From NCBI GenBank assembly GCA_026261815.1, contig JAMPIT010000484.1, positions 7,972,501-8,036,500 of the forward strand: 64,000 bases of DNA, read 5' to 3'. The translations under genes were made by a program, and so were the position numbers. Shown one piece after another: positions 1 to 12,300 of this stretch; the stretch's first letter is position 1; each line of letters starts with the position of its first letter. The notes below the pieces were generated by a model. The model was not told where the DNA came from. It made no database searches and saw only the letters and a program-made list of their open reading frames with translations. This DNA is from Monarcha castaneiventris obscurior (lineage: Eukaryota > Chordata > Aves > Passeriformes > Monarchidae).

Positions 1-1386
1 AATACAAAGCACACAAGTGCCTCGCTGTTCCTGCGTGTTATGTATGCACCTGGGATGAGAAATAATCAGTGGCTGCTCTTGTCTTCTGTCAACAGCACTG
101 CTGCTTTTGTGCCTGTAAACTCCTGAGGCTGAAAAGTTGTGGCTGGATTCTTCCTTTGAGCATTATTCATTCTGTCCATATATATTATTTGTTTCTTTTG
201 TTATCTGCTCAGGGTTCTATGCTCAAAATTGGCTGAATTAGTTATGCATTTGTTGAGTTCCCCTTTGTTTTGGGTTTTGTGTACCATCTCTTCAGGAAAT
301 TTGAAGAAAAAACTGGAGAATACGAAGAACTAAGTATTGTTAGTGTTGATGAAAAACATAAGTCAGAAAAAAAATCGATAGCATTGTTTAAATAGCTTCT
401 CATAAATGTGTAAGATTCTCATTAGTCCAACATCAGAAGTGTAATGAATATTAATGAATGAGATCAAAGACATTTAGAAATCAAAGCAAGTAAACAACAA
501 TTATTTTTAAGAATTATATAAGTTTTCAACTGCACAAAAATATGAATCATCTTAACAGAATGCCTCCATGAGAAGTTTTTCTTAAAAATATTTTTCCTGA
601 AAATTTTTTGTGTTGAACTAGAAAGGCACATATGTAACATAAACCAGAAAAATACATGCATCAAAACCTGAAATATATGAAATGTCTTTATTATGCTGTA
701 TTGAAATACCTAAATTAAACTGTGGAATCTAATAGGCTGAGAATTTTTACTTGACCTGAGACCTTGATTTGAGCTTGACTCAGACTGTCAACACAAACTG
801 GTGAATATTGAGAAGGAAGTTACATTTGGATCTCAGACCTTTACTGTTTCCTTCTACATTTCTAGTAATTTTGGACTAAAGTTATCTGTGCTGAAGCATA
901 TACATAGTGTAATTCTGTTAAAAAAAATAGGTTTACACGTCATTTAATACATGAAAGATTTTGCTCATCAAATGTCAGAGTATGGCCAGAACTATCTTAA
1001 TCTCATTATCTGCTTTTCCAAATCTTATGTAGAACCAGCTTGTGGTGTGATCTGTATGCCACAGTTACTTAATCTTTGAACAGTACCTGCTTGTAATATA
1101 GCATGGGGTATTTCAGCATCACAGTATGATGCAAGTAAATCTTCCAAGACTGAGGGAAATAACTGGACCAGTTTATTAAATATTACTTCTCATTTATTTT
1201 TACTTCTTTACTAATGCTCATTTAATAATTCTTTTATTCCACTAAAAATAAAAAACTAATTTTTGTATGAGATGATGCTCTAAAGAAAATAGGTGTAGAC
1301 ATGAGTTCAGGTATCTTTTGTTTTTATTTCTGCGATTAAAGAAAAACATTCTATATCTGTATAATTTTCTTAAAAATTCTGTGATG
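1..1386. other. Unique AT-rich DNA, no feature seen
   Basis: This stretch is AT-rich, with short A or T runs and no recognisable repeat family. No reading frame has a coding character; the longest are short and rich in Phe, Lys and Ile, as expected of AT-rich noncoding DNA. It lies on the 3' side of the minus-strand coding-like segment that ends near 1387, so if that segment is a real terminal exon, part of this stretch would be its 3' untranslated region. I saw no convincing polyadenylation signal close to the stop. Confidence 0.5.
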
Positions 1387-1932
1387 ATTTTAATGCATTT
1401 GATCCACAAAGGCCTTAATGATGATGCTACTCCAAATGCCCAGCTCCCCTGGTGCAACATGGAGAGTGTTGTCCTCATAAAGCACCCGCTTGCTCTGGGC
1501 AATAGTGACATTATTTGACAGTTTGTGATTCCTACGAACTTTAATGGCAAAGTAGGGCCTGCGAGAAGATCCTTCAAATACTGTCAAAGAAACAGTTTCA
1601 TTTTGAACCTGGATATAAAACTAATGGTATCTAACAGCTTTTAGTGTCACTGAATCAAATTCCTCAAGTAGAAAGAACGGGTGACATTCTGTTTTAAAGT
1701 GACCGTATGTTTGACCCAGTTTCACGATGGTGGTGTCATCACAATTGTATCTTGCTGCTGTAGGCTCTTGCAGCCTGACAGGCGGAACAAGTTGCTTTAG
1801 CTCACAGAGCTCATCTGTCACACTGAGCAGCTTGCAGGTTTCTATTATCTGAATGAAATGTGGAGCAAGGACTTCTCCCTGCTCCCTGCCCATCAGCATA
1901 GTCAGCAACCTGCTCACACCCCTGGTAATGGA
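1387..1932 (-). pseudogene. Unrecognised coding-like segment, possible terminal exon or retrocopy with one in-frame stop
   Basis: On the minus strand a single frame stays open from about 1932 to a TAA at about 1387, roughly 180 codons, interrupted only by a TAG at 1623-1621. Its upstream edge looks like a splice acceptor: a pyrimidine tract at 1960-1935 (TCTCTCTTCTTC, then TTTCATTTCAG), and coding would begin with TCCATTACC. The block is visibly richer in GC than both flanks. The upstream part reads with mixed residues (for example MLMGREQGEVLAPHF and DDTTIVKLGQTYGHF); after the TAG it continues with RRPYFAIKVRRNHK and APGELGIWSSIIIKAF, then stops. A second acceptor-like TTTCTTTGACAG lies near 1592-1581, so the TAG could sit in a very short intron of about 55 bases, below the usual vertebrate minimum. 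I do not recognise the protein. Alternatives are a terminal exon, a retrocopy with one nonsense mutation, or a chance open frame; by my rough estimate a chance frame of this size is not very rare in 64 kb. Confidence 0.3.
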
Positions 1933-4280
1933 CTGAAATGAAATGGTAGAAGAAGAGAGAATAAAAAAACTATTTCCAGAGATGCAAATGTAAGCCACAT
2001 ACAGTCATTAAATGGCTTCTGGTTCAAAAATAATAATTTAAAAAACATGTCCAGGAAGTAGATGGAAAGTTAATTTCCAAGGAAGGATTGCAATTTTTGT
2101 TATCTGAAATGAGAGATGTAAAGCTTTTAATTGTATATTTAAGACACAAAACTAGGAACTGTTTATAATTCAGTAGGGCAGTAACAGGCATCTCTGTTTT
2201 CATCACGAATACTTGCTTAGCATTTAAAGTGTTCAAACCTTTATGGAGATTTTATTATATTTTCCCAAAAGAGTGCACATAGAATTTTGTACCCTAGGCC
2301 AAATCTTGCCATAATCTCTACACTCTTTGTAGTTCTGTAATAGGAGCAATGTTAGGGCACTGAGTTTGTGCAGGTTGCTCTTTGAAGTTCATGTGTGGCT
2401 GACTTGGCTGCTTTATTCTTGCAATGACCAATTTTTACTTGTTTTGAGAATATTGGCAAAGATGCACAAAGCATAATGCTTAGTAAATTCTGATTAGTGT
2501 TTTTTCCTGTGTTAAACATAGGAAGAAATTTTTTCTAGCCTGTTATGTCTAGTTTTAAAAATGTTTTTACTAGAGTAAAATTTCCAAGTAAAACTTCAGC
2601 TACTAACAACCACCAACTGGTTTCTGTTTTTTTATAATATTAATGATTGTGGCAGTCCACAAGCAAAATGATTCACATGTGGCACATGTCAGGAATGCCC
2701 CCTGTATTTAAAAATGAGGTAGATTATAGTGGGGGAGAAACCTGTTAATGTTTTATTCAAAGTGATGCTGTACAACATTATTCAAAAGGAATACACCAGT
2801 TGATATTTTCATCATGGAAATGATGAGCTGAATCACTCCAATCTAATGAAAAATAGGACTATGGAATATATGGCATATGTATGAATTAGGAAGGTATTTC
2901 TATCTTTGGGTTTCACAGTTTCAGTGGAATAGAAAGGGTCATTCTGTGGTGATCGATGGATTTGTGGTGAATTGCACAAGATCTGAGAAAATGAGGATTG
3001 CATTTATCACATCTAAGGGGAATGTCAAAGTGTGTGTCTGCCCATAACCCCATCAGTGGTAAAATGATGACGATGTGCCTTTGGGAGATACCAATCAATA
3101 TGATTGTTGTAAAGCTCAACAACGACTGATGCCATTCTATCTGATGAGTTCTGGGGGTGGTTTAGAGAGCTGTGGAAAGAAAAAACAAAGAAAAACATCA
3201 GCTTTGTACCCAGCACTTGCTTGGAAAAAGTTTGAAATAAGTCTCATAAAAATGAAATGGGACATAATGTTCTAGGTTTGAAAAATTAGATAAAGGTTCA
3301 GCTGAATTTGGTTCGCCTGGTCATTAGAGCCGGCACTTAAACAATATGTAATCATCGAGAGCATGACACAGAAGCAAAATGACTTCTGGTGGTCTTGAAG
3401 ACTGAGTGTGTAATGAACTTCCCAGAGTGCAGTTCTTTGGGAAAACCAGTAGTTGTTGGCCTCCTTAAAAAAAAAAAGTTTTAAAAAAAGAAAAAAAAAG
3501 GAAAGAAAAAAAAAAAGTTGATGATAATCCATTCAGAAAGCCCACTGGTTTGCTCAACAGAAATAAATCCTATGTTTTCTGACCAGAATAAATCAATGGC
3601 AATGTCACAGATGAAGAATATCCAAAACAAGCTCAGAAGTAAAATGTAGGTGAATGGGAGCATTTTAAAAAGCAGAAAGCTGCTGCTTCTGTCACAAAAC
3701 CCCTAACATACAAAGGCTAAAATGTATTTCGTATATTGTTTCCCTTTTCCCAGTGAAAATTCTGAAACCTGAATCAGATTTTCCGTGGACAAGAGAGAGG
3801 GATTTCCTAGGGAATAACCCAAATGCATTCTGATAAAAACATGAGTATATAATGTATACAGGCACACTTGAAATCCCTCTAATTATTTTCAGCAGTAGTG
3901 AAGACAAAAGCACCTGAAATCTGTGGTCTTATTTCCTAACTCTGAAGTTCTTAGCTAAAAGATGTGCAGCTTTGTTCCTTAACTTGATGTGTTTTTATTG
4001 GAATGGGTATCTTACCCCTTATGTAGCCAGATCTTGCTAGTCTAAATAATTTGAAGAATCATTATAATTTAGGTGCAATTCTGAAATTAAAGGAGGGAAG
4101 AGGGTAGAAGTGGGAGGTTTTTTGGGAGCAGTAGTGAGGTGCAGAGAAGTACTCCTCTGTCAAATTTTCCAGGAAAACTGAAGGAAAGACTCTAAAACTT
4201 TTGGTTTTGCACAAGTTTGTGTTTATTTTTGTGCTAAACTTAGAGAAAAATTGTACCTAGGGTTACAAGGGTGGTAGAGG
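1933..4280. other. Unique DNA with a purine-rich tract
   Basis: No repeat family or exon was recognised. The main visible item is an A-rich purine tract at about 3468-3516, several A runs joined by G. It generates meaningless Phe-rich frames on the minus strand. The part from 2900 to 3230 is less AT-rich than its surroundings and carries short overlapping frames on both strands; none has splice-like borders or a recognisable motif. Confidence 0.5.
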
Positions 4281-4545
4281 TTCATAGTAGTAGAGATCAG
4301 AAGAGATCACTGAAGTGTTTTGTTTGATCTCCTGTGTGGGGAATGTACATGTCACTCATTTCCCTCGATGAAGGTGGGTAACATGCTCAGCACAAGTGGA
4401 TCTCCTGGAAAGCTTGTCTTCATTTGAAGAGATTGAGAGGGATAAGTGTCCACTTCCTTTGGTAGTTAGTTCTATTTGGTGGTTAATCATCTTCCAGATT
4501 AAATCTGGGTTTGTACCAATCGATCTTTTGTCTGTGTTGAGTTGT
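4281..4545 (-). mobile_element. Ancient CR1-type LINE 3' fragment
   Basis: Read on the plus strand, the segment follows the antisense 3' end of an old CR1 family common in turtle and crocodile genomes, from memory of that consensus. It opens with TTCATAGTAGTAGAGATCAG and a CAGAAGAGATCACT block, then TTTGATCTCCTGTG. After a diverged middle it gives a GTCCACTTCCTTTGGTAG block followed by GGTGGTTAATCATC, in the same order and spacing as the consensus blocks for 'ATCCACCAC..CTTGGTA' and 'GGTTAATTACC'. The last recognisable part is CCAATCGATCTTTTG near 4517-4531. Divergence is heavy, so the insertion should be far older than the CR1 copies at 28.7, 34.8 and 50.4 kb. The borders are approximate and no coding capacity remains. 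An old mammal-type L3 element is the main alternative, since L3 belongs to the same clade. Confidence 0.6.
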
Positions 4546-6284
4546 CTCTGACATGCAGGGCAGTCCCCTTTAACTTCAAAGGAAATTGGGACTGGCGACA
4601 ATTGCTTCAGCCTTGGCTCCCCTCTCCATGTACGGGGCTGCTGGATGAGTTCAGTGTTAGTGATCAAACAATGGTGTCATTAAAACAGTAGAGGGAAGCA
4701 TCATCTGTTAGTACAGACCTTTTTCATACAGTAGGAGCTGTACAAACTAAACTATTATTAATGTATAGGCCAAAAATTGATGTATGTATTTATTATCCCT
4801 TTGTAGTCTCTAATTACAGAAAGATGATACTCCAAAGGTAAGTGTATTTCTTACATTGCAGTGACAAACATTGCCTTACACCCGTTCTGTTATGTTCACA
4901 AATCTGAGTGCAGAGATTAAAGATAAAGCTGACAGGACAAGTTCTTTAGCCACCTGGCTTCCCTATCAGACAAAAGTGCTGAGTGATAGAGGGAAAATGT
5001 AAAGAAAGTTGATATGCTGAGAGTCTCCAAATCTTAGAGAATAAACGCTGACTTCTGCTTTGTTCACAGTGGTTAAGTTGTGCTGGTGTAGTTACGTTTG
5101 CAAAGATTAACGCCAGTGTATTTAAAAATAAATGCACTGGTCCTGCGTCTGCTGCCTAAATTGATAATGCCAGGTGAGAAAAACAAGAAAGTGGAAAGTT
5201 ACTTTTTAGTGGTTTTTCTGAATTTGAGGCTTGCTTATGTAGTAGTATGCATCAAGCATTTCTATGGAAAGCAGGAAATTAAGATACATAAGAGTGCATA
5301 ACTGCATTTTTCACTGTGTATTAAGTGGATAAATACCTAAAATTTAGGTAGCAGAGCATAATAGTTGTCTGAGTGTATAATATCACAACAACTTTAGTCT
5401 TTGAAGATAGTTCAGCATTCTGTACTTGCTCATAAACATGTAACTTAATTGTTCTTTGATTCGTAGTTAAAGTAGAAATAGGGTGGGATTTTTCTAAAAA
5501 TAGATCGGATATTATGTCACACAGCCTGACAGAAACCCATTTTTATCAGATCCTGGCAGGAGGAAAATTCTCTGGAGAGGAGGTGGTGACTAATTCTGCC
5601 CTAGTATGAGCACATTTCTTAGATGCTCTAGTCCATGTAGATAGAAGCTCACCACACTTTTGTTGAGAACTCGTGAATACAAGCCAGCTCCATCCTGAAG
5701 CTGCTGAAGCTGCTGTCTCACCCCTTTGGCTCTGAGTTAAACTCAAGCTGCTATGATTTGCCCCTTTAGCATCAGCTACTGATTTGGGTTTGATGTTGAA
5801 TTAAAGAGAATCATGCAGCTTTTCTTTGGATTGAAGAGGCAGTTTAGGTCTGTCCCTAGTATGTTAGTGGGATGTAAGCACACAGTCTGGGTGAACAGAA
5901 AACAGCAGTGAAGCGTCCTGACTTTAGAACCTTGTCCTTGGCAGAAATGGAATTGCACGTGGTGATCTCTGTGTCTGGTTGAGAGCCTGATTGCTTTGCT
6001 TTTGGACCCTGAGCAGCCCTGGTGAACTGAATCGATGTATCCTTTTGTAAGAACACGTGGCTTGAATTCCTGATTCTCTGGGCATGTTCGTGTTTGAGTT
6101 GAAACTAGTCTGGATCTAGTCAGAGAAAACAGGAGCTCTGAAGGGAACTGAGAGAAGAAAGGTATGAAGAGTCTTTCCTTCTATGCTCCTGAGCATAGGT
6201 TCAGTTCAAGTATTCAACAGAGGAGTTAAGAATTACAACAGTTCTCTTTCTTGTTGGCAATTTTTTAAATGTGAAATGTATATT
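4546..6284. other. Unique DNA, no feature seen
   Basis: No repeat, RNA gene or exon was recognised. Short frames occur on both strands, such as minus 5546-5746 and minus 5776-5958, but they overlap one another and have no splice-like borders or known motifs. I treat the interval as noncoding. Confidence 0.5.
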
Positions 6285-6382
6285 TAGAATCATTTAGGTT
6301 GGAAAGACCTTTAGGATCATTGAGTCCAACCGTTAGCCAAGCACTGCCACTAAACCATGTCCTTAAGTGCCACACCAGCACA
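6285..6382 (-). mobile_element. CR1 LINE, short 3'-end fragment
   Basis: The plus strand shows the typical antisense start of a bird CR1: AGAATCATTTAGGTTGGAA, then GACCTTTAGGATCATTGAG, TCCAACCGTTAGCCAAGCAC and CTAAACCATGTCCTTAAGTG. This is the reverse complement of the CR1 3' untranslated end, so the element lies on the minus strand. Only about 100 bp are left, and the octamer tail is reduced to a single unit. CR1 copies are usually cut short at the 5' end because reverse transcription stops early, which fits this remnant. It has small deletions against the consensus I remember and codes for nothing. Confidence 0.85.
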
Positions 6383-9300
6383 TTCTGTATTTCAATATAG
6401 GATGCTGGTGTACCTAGAATGTATGAAATGTAGGACTTGCTTGTCATGTCCTTGAGACATTAATTCCATGAGAATTAATTCTATTTACCATCAGTTTTAA
6501 AATAGTCTCAGATTTTCCAGTAGTTAAAGGATGGAGGAAGAGTGAATAAAGTGAAAAAAAGAATAATAAAACCTTAATCACTGGCACATCACTACCTGGC
6601 AATAACAGTACTATTTATTACGTGGAAAGATGGAAGTGTTCCATTTGCAAAGTAGCACACTATGAATTCACATTGTTTTACTGCTTGCACTGCAGTGGAT
6701 CTAAATTTGATCAAGTATCTTTGTCATTGAGAGGCAGTAAATATTTCCCCACTAATTGTAATGCATTTATTTTAATTTATTGTGGACCTGAGAGTTGCAA
6801 ACACTGAAAGTTGCTCAGATTTCATGAAAGAACTGGAGCAGTCATACCTTGAAACAAAACAAGAGTGTCCAGTTCCTAGGGGAAGAAGTGTGTTCCCTGA
6901 ATGCATTTGTATTTCAGCAGATTAATTGAGAAATGGCTTAGTAAAAGCAACAAAGGCCTGTTTTCCAAACCAACTGCTTCATATATCTGAGATTTTTAAG
7001 ACCATTTTCTCTAGTAGTTGTTTACTCATAAGTTGATTTACTTTAACATTTTTCTGGGACAGTTGTGTATCAGAGGCATCAGAGAGTTATATAGATATAC
7101 TTTGAAAATATAATTGCATTGACCAGCATAGATTTAATTTTTCAAAGTAAGTTATTTGAATTTGGAAGTGGCTGACTTTGGAAACCTGGTATGTCCTGTA
7201 GAAAGCAGCATGGTAGAATGGGAGTGTGTAGTTAATGTGTCCTTTTTAAAGACAGAATATTTGTAGTACCAGAATACCAATTACATTATTGGCCCTGCAG
7301 AAGAACTGAAAGGCGTTTGCCTGAATTAAGGTGACATTGGGTGTGAGCGTGATTGAATTTAGGTTCCCTCTTACCAAACACAGTTGGCAAGCCCTTAGAA
7401 TCTCCAAATAAATACTTGTGCTATAAGGTCAGTCCAGACCTCATGGATTGCTTTTCCTTTCCCTGATAAAAGCAGATGCAAGCATGCCAAATTGCTTTGC
7501 TCCAGCTTAACCCCAGCACTGTTTGAATTCATAAATGCTACAAAAGGAAAGCTTATTACTGCATACAGCAGTGAAGTGGGAAAATGTCATGCCTACCTAA
7601 TCTATTTCCTGGGAAGGGGAGAAAAATCTTTTTGTTCTTTTACTAAGACCTGGGGAATAAAGTAAGGACTGGATGTGATGCTGATAATCAAGGACTGTCT
7701 TTCATATTTTAAATGGATATCAACCCTATGTTTTCTGTTGTCTCTGATAGATTTTCTCAGAAATGAGACAGTAAAGGAACTTTTTTCTGAATTGAATTAA
7801 AATAGTATACTGTATTTAAATAGTTTTTAATTTTTTAAACTTATTTTACTTTTTTTTTTTTACAATTAAGCAGCTGTTTCTCTGAAGCTCTTGGTTTAAG
7901 GATAAATTGTTCAAACACTGGCACATCATTTAGTAGACGAAACAAAGCAGTGCTGCATTTGGGCTTTATATGGTAACTATAGCAGTATTGGAAAGGGCAT
8001 CAATGGGAGCTTTGCTCTGAATTGATAACAAGCACATAGTTTTAAATAACTTGGACAAGAACAAAACACTCCTAAAACAGATTGCTTGAGGGAAAAGTAG
8101 GTTTTCACACTGTAAACAGTGTTCTTTGAAAGCTGAGAGAAGGAAAAAAAATACTGTAGCACAGTACAGTAAGTTAAATCATTACATTGATTGAACATTT
8201 GTCTATTTGCAGTGGTTTTGTTTTGTGAATGTCAGTAAGGTGAATGGTTGAGAAAGGAAGTAAAAGGGAAGTAGTAGTGGGTGAGGTTCAAAATGAAGCA
8301 ATTAACATTCATAGGGTGTAATTGTGGGTAATGTAAGTTCACTTTCGTGAAAGTGGTTTAATGGTGTTGTAAACTTCTACCTGTAATCAACTCAGTAAAT
8401 TTACAAACACAATTTTTGTAATAATATGTTCCTCAAGTTTTAAGTGAGGATGACTAATATCTTGTGTGGTATGAGTCTTATTTTATTTAATCATAAATGT
8501 TATGCAAAATTTTATTAATTGTAAAGTTGAAATTCTGCATCTAACAGGTGTTGAATCCTTTTCTTTTGGAAGGTGGTACTTAAACCTGAATGCTTCTCAT
8601 TGTAGTTCTAGGCCTGAAATGAGATATTGACAGGATTTTGTAGGATGCAGATGGCAGAGGAAAATGTAGTATTTCACTGCTATCATGAGCCTTCCATTTT
8701 GTTTCTGCTGACAATCCAGTTACTAGGTTGCTGGTTTCCTTGCAAAACATAGCACGTGGCTACCTAATTAGATTGCTTTAAAGCCCATTGGAAATGCTGA
8801 TACATTTCTCATAATCCTTTTGCCTTGGGTTCCTGTTGTTAAAGGCTAACTTCTCAGTCTTTGGGAAAAAGGCTTGTTCACTGGGCTAAACATGAAAAAC
8901 GCATTACGCTTGATGTTCTGCATTATGTTCTTGGTTAAAGTATAATGTGCAACAGAATTCTCTATACTTTGTCCCTTGAAGCTGTAGCCGCTGGGTAATG
9001 ATGGCAAAAAAATGTTCAGATTACAGTTACAGGGACTCAATCATAGCTGGTAAGAGATTAAACTTTACTCATTCAATTAAAGCTTTGGCCCAAATTTTTT
9101 TGAAACAATATCAGTAATGAAAAAACTTGGTCTGGGTAAGTGTGTGTTGTTTGACACTGCAAATGACATTGTCTTTGCACAGCATACTGCACATATTGCA
9201 CAGGGAGGGTTTGCATTTAATAAGGTACTTGAAGAAAGTGGGAGTATTTTATTTTTTTAATATGCCTTAAAATTGTCCACAAATGAAACCTACGTATCCA

Positions 9301-12300
9301 AGGCTTCACCCAGTGAAAACTGCTGTATACTTCTAACTATTAAAAAGGGATCCCATGCTTCTGTGTGAGAGCAGTAAGATGAAATATAGTTTTAGGGAAT
9401 TGCTTATTTAAAGGTACTCAAAGGCAATTGCAGAGAACTGAAGTCACCAGGAAGATTTAGGAAAGAGCTTTGAATACTTAGCAGGAAAACTTGACACATT
9501 CAAGCCCCTCTGTTTCATGTAGCCTCAGGGTAAACACAAACTAAAGTTTGAAGCCATTCAGTTGTCTTATGAGCAAAAGCAGATCCCAAACTGGCATGTA
9601 TTTATTGTTTTATTGAAAGAAACTTCTGAAGGAAAAGCTACTGACATGCAGCATCATCCCAGTAAGAAAATTTTGCTAGGACTAGAAACAGGGATAGTAT
9701 GTGTCACTGCAGATGTTCAGCGCCATTTAAACAAAGTCAGTTAGGGAGACTATCAAAAGGTTAAGGCAAATCCATTTCCAAAAAAGACATTTTTGATCAA
9801 GTGCTTTTGAAATTGCAGTTTTGAACACTTAGTAGAAATTAAATAAACATTCTAATTTTGTCTTTTATACTGTGTACTGTCAACAGGAAAAGCTGCCTTA
9901 ATTCTGCAAGACTTTAAATTTATATCTTGAAATTGCAATTTTCATTATTGCTGTCTAGGTTAGGCATTATTCTTGCTTATTGATAGTAGATGTGTATTTT
10001 TATTTGATAATAAATTGTAATATCAAAATAATGATAGTAGTGCAAATGCCATAGTGTATGTTACAGCATTTCAGAGTTAAGAATTGGAATTTATAACACT
10101 TTATACCAAAGTTGTAGTATTTTGTTATCACTAGATAGTTCAATGACTACTCAGTTCTACCATAGTCCAACTGTCTAACAAATAGTAATTTGTTAAATTA
10201 TTTTCATAACTGCATTATCTTATTAAGTAATTTTCATCTTTAAGCCCACACCACAAGTTTTGTATCTCAATCTGTTGTTCTCCCTCTTCATTTTCAAATT
10301 ATTCAAAGAATTTCTTGGAATCTCTGATAATCTTCTCAAAGAAATGATATGAGCAGGGAAGGTAGAAAATAACCTATTCGTTCCAGCTGCTCTCCTGGTA
10401 TACCATGTCTGGTGGCTGTCCCAGCCCTGAGAATTTGTCTCAGGTGAGCTGAGCTGAGTGGTTGCAGTGAGTATTCAGGAGTGGCTTCATTGTGCAGAAA
10501 TGCAAACTTGGGTTCAGTGCTACAAGGTGAGGATGACTTTTGGCCACGTTCTTGTTGTGAACTGTTGTAGCCTTTTTGGCCTTTCAAGTGTTGTTAGTAA
10601 TGGTTAGAACAGAGAAGCTGCCGTAGCCAATTGATTCTTCTTTTTCCCGATGTCAGTTCTGTATTCTGCATGAGGAGCATAAATCCTCTAATCCTATAAT
10701 TCACATGTACAGTTTAAAAAATAGGGAAACCTGTTAACCTGCAGGTAGGTAAACCTGCTTATTATTGTTATCCTGAAAATGAGATTGAGTAAGACTCGTG
10801 AAATTGAGTAAGACAGTGGTAATCTGAGGCTATTACATTTTATGCTATTTAAGTCAATACTTCATAAACATTTGTTTTAGAACATTCCTCTAGTTAATGC
10901 TATAGTAATGCTAATCACTGCTGCTGTCACTGTTTAAATAGTTTTGCAAACTGAATTTCTTACGGGGAAATCTTTGCTGACTTCCAAGCCTGGACAGTAC
11001 TGAAAGGTCCTAAAAAGGACTTGCCCGTCTCTCATGCATTTAAAGACTAATTATAAGAGTAAAGATTTAGTGATGAATACAGAATTCTAATTGAATTGGA
11101 GAGTATTAGAATGTATTTTTTCCTTCTTCTAACTTAGAAACTTGAGTTTTATTTTTAATTTTCTTCCTACCTGGAAAAAGCTAATTTAAGCCAACCAGAT
11201 TGCACATTTGAAATGTACAGAAGTTTGGTCCTATTTACCGAGTATTGCTCCCTGGGCATATCTCAACTTCCCCTCACAGGACTGACAGATGTCTAAATGT
11301 AAGAGATTGTTCTTGTCATGGGAGGCACTGACACGAATTCAGTTGCGTGGGTTGTTGGCTCTGTCTGATGATGTCCCTTCTAATGCTATAGAACAAATCA
11401 CCTTGCACAAGGTAAGCAGCATGCCCTGTCTGCCTTTTATTGAAAGCTGTTTCTTCTGATCTGTCTTGTCGTGATACCCTGTTTGAACAGTGTTCTTGAA
11501 CAGTCTTGTGTTCAATCCAAACTTTCACAGCAGTTTTCTGTTGCGGAGTGATCTCATATGCAGCATTTGACTGTGGATGAGTATCAAAGGGCCTATTCAC
11601 TGCAACATAAAAGGCTTGTACCTGCTTTGACTAAACAATGTGAAATTGTTACAGACGTGCGGGTGTATTGTGTGTTGGCAGGAGTGTTTGAGCATAAATA
11701 TCTTTGTTCAATCACCAGGTAATGAAACCAACGAACTTGATTTCTCTCCTACATGTGAATTAAAGAAACAGGTTGACTAAGGGAGATCTTCCTGAAGCAG
11801 TATTTGCTTCTAAAGAAGTTCCATCTTTCCTTTAGACTCTATTTTGTTTACTATATTTTATGGGTCTTCTAATTGCATGTTGTTCGGAAGAGGTTTACTG
11901 CATAGAGTGCTCACAGTTGTATTGAAAGAGAATGTGATAAGCTACAGCTTTGTTCAATTAATTAAGTACTTCCTGGCTTTGTTAGTGTTCAGAAAACTTG
12001 ACAACAGTTTTACTGTACTTTCCCCGTATGTTTTGAAAAAGCTGTATTGTAAATGATACAAGGACAAATCTTTTGCTGGAGCGGTACCTTCTGTTGCACT
12101 GCTGACCCTGATGGAAAAGCTGAAAAAAGGCAGCTCTGGTCACTTTTTCTCATTATCAGCTGTATTATTAAGTATTTTATGCATATTGTACAATTAAGTA
12201 ATTTTTTTAAAAGTGGGGGAAGAAAGGCATTTCTGTTGACACTCTCGGTCTAGGAGAAAAAGTGTTGGGAAAGAAAATCTCCTCTCCAAAGAAGGAAGAA

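Noticed and set aside
11316..11600. 94-codon minus-strand frame with a polar, protein-like composition
   Set aside because: No domain motif, acceptor or donor fits its edges, and the base composition does not change at its borders. It was kept out as a gene call.
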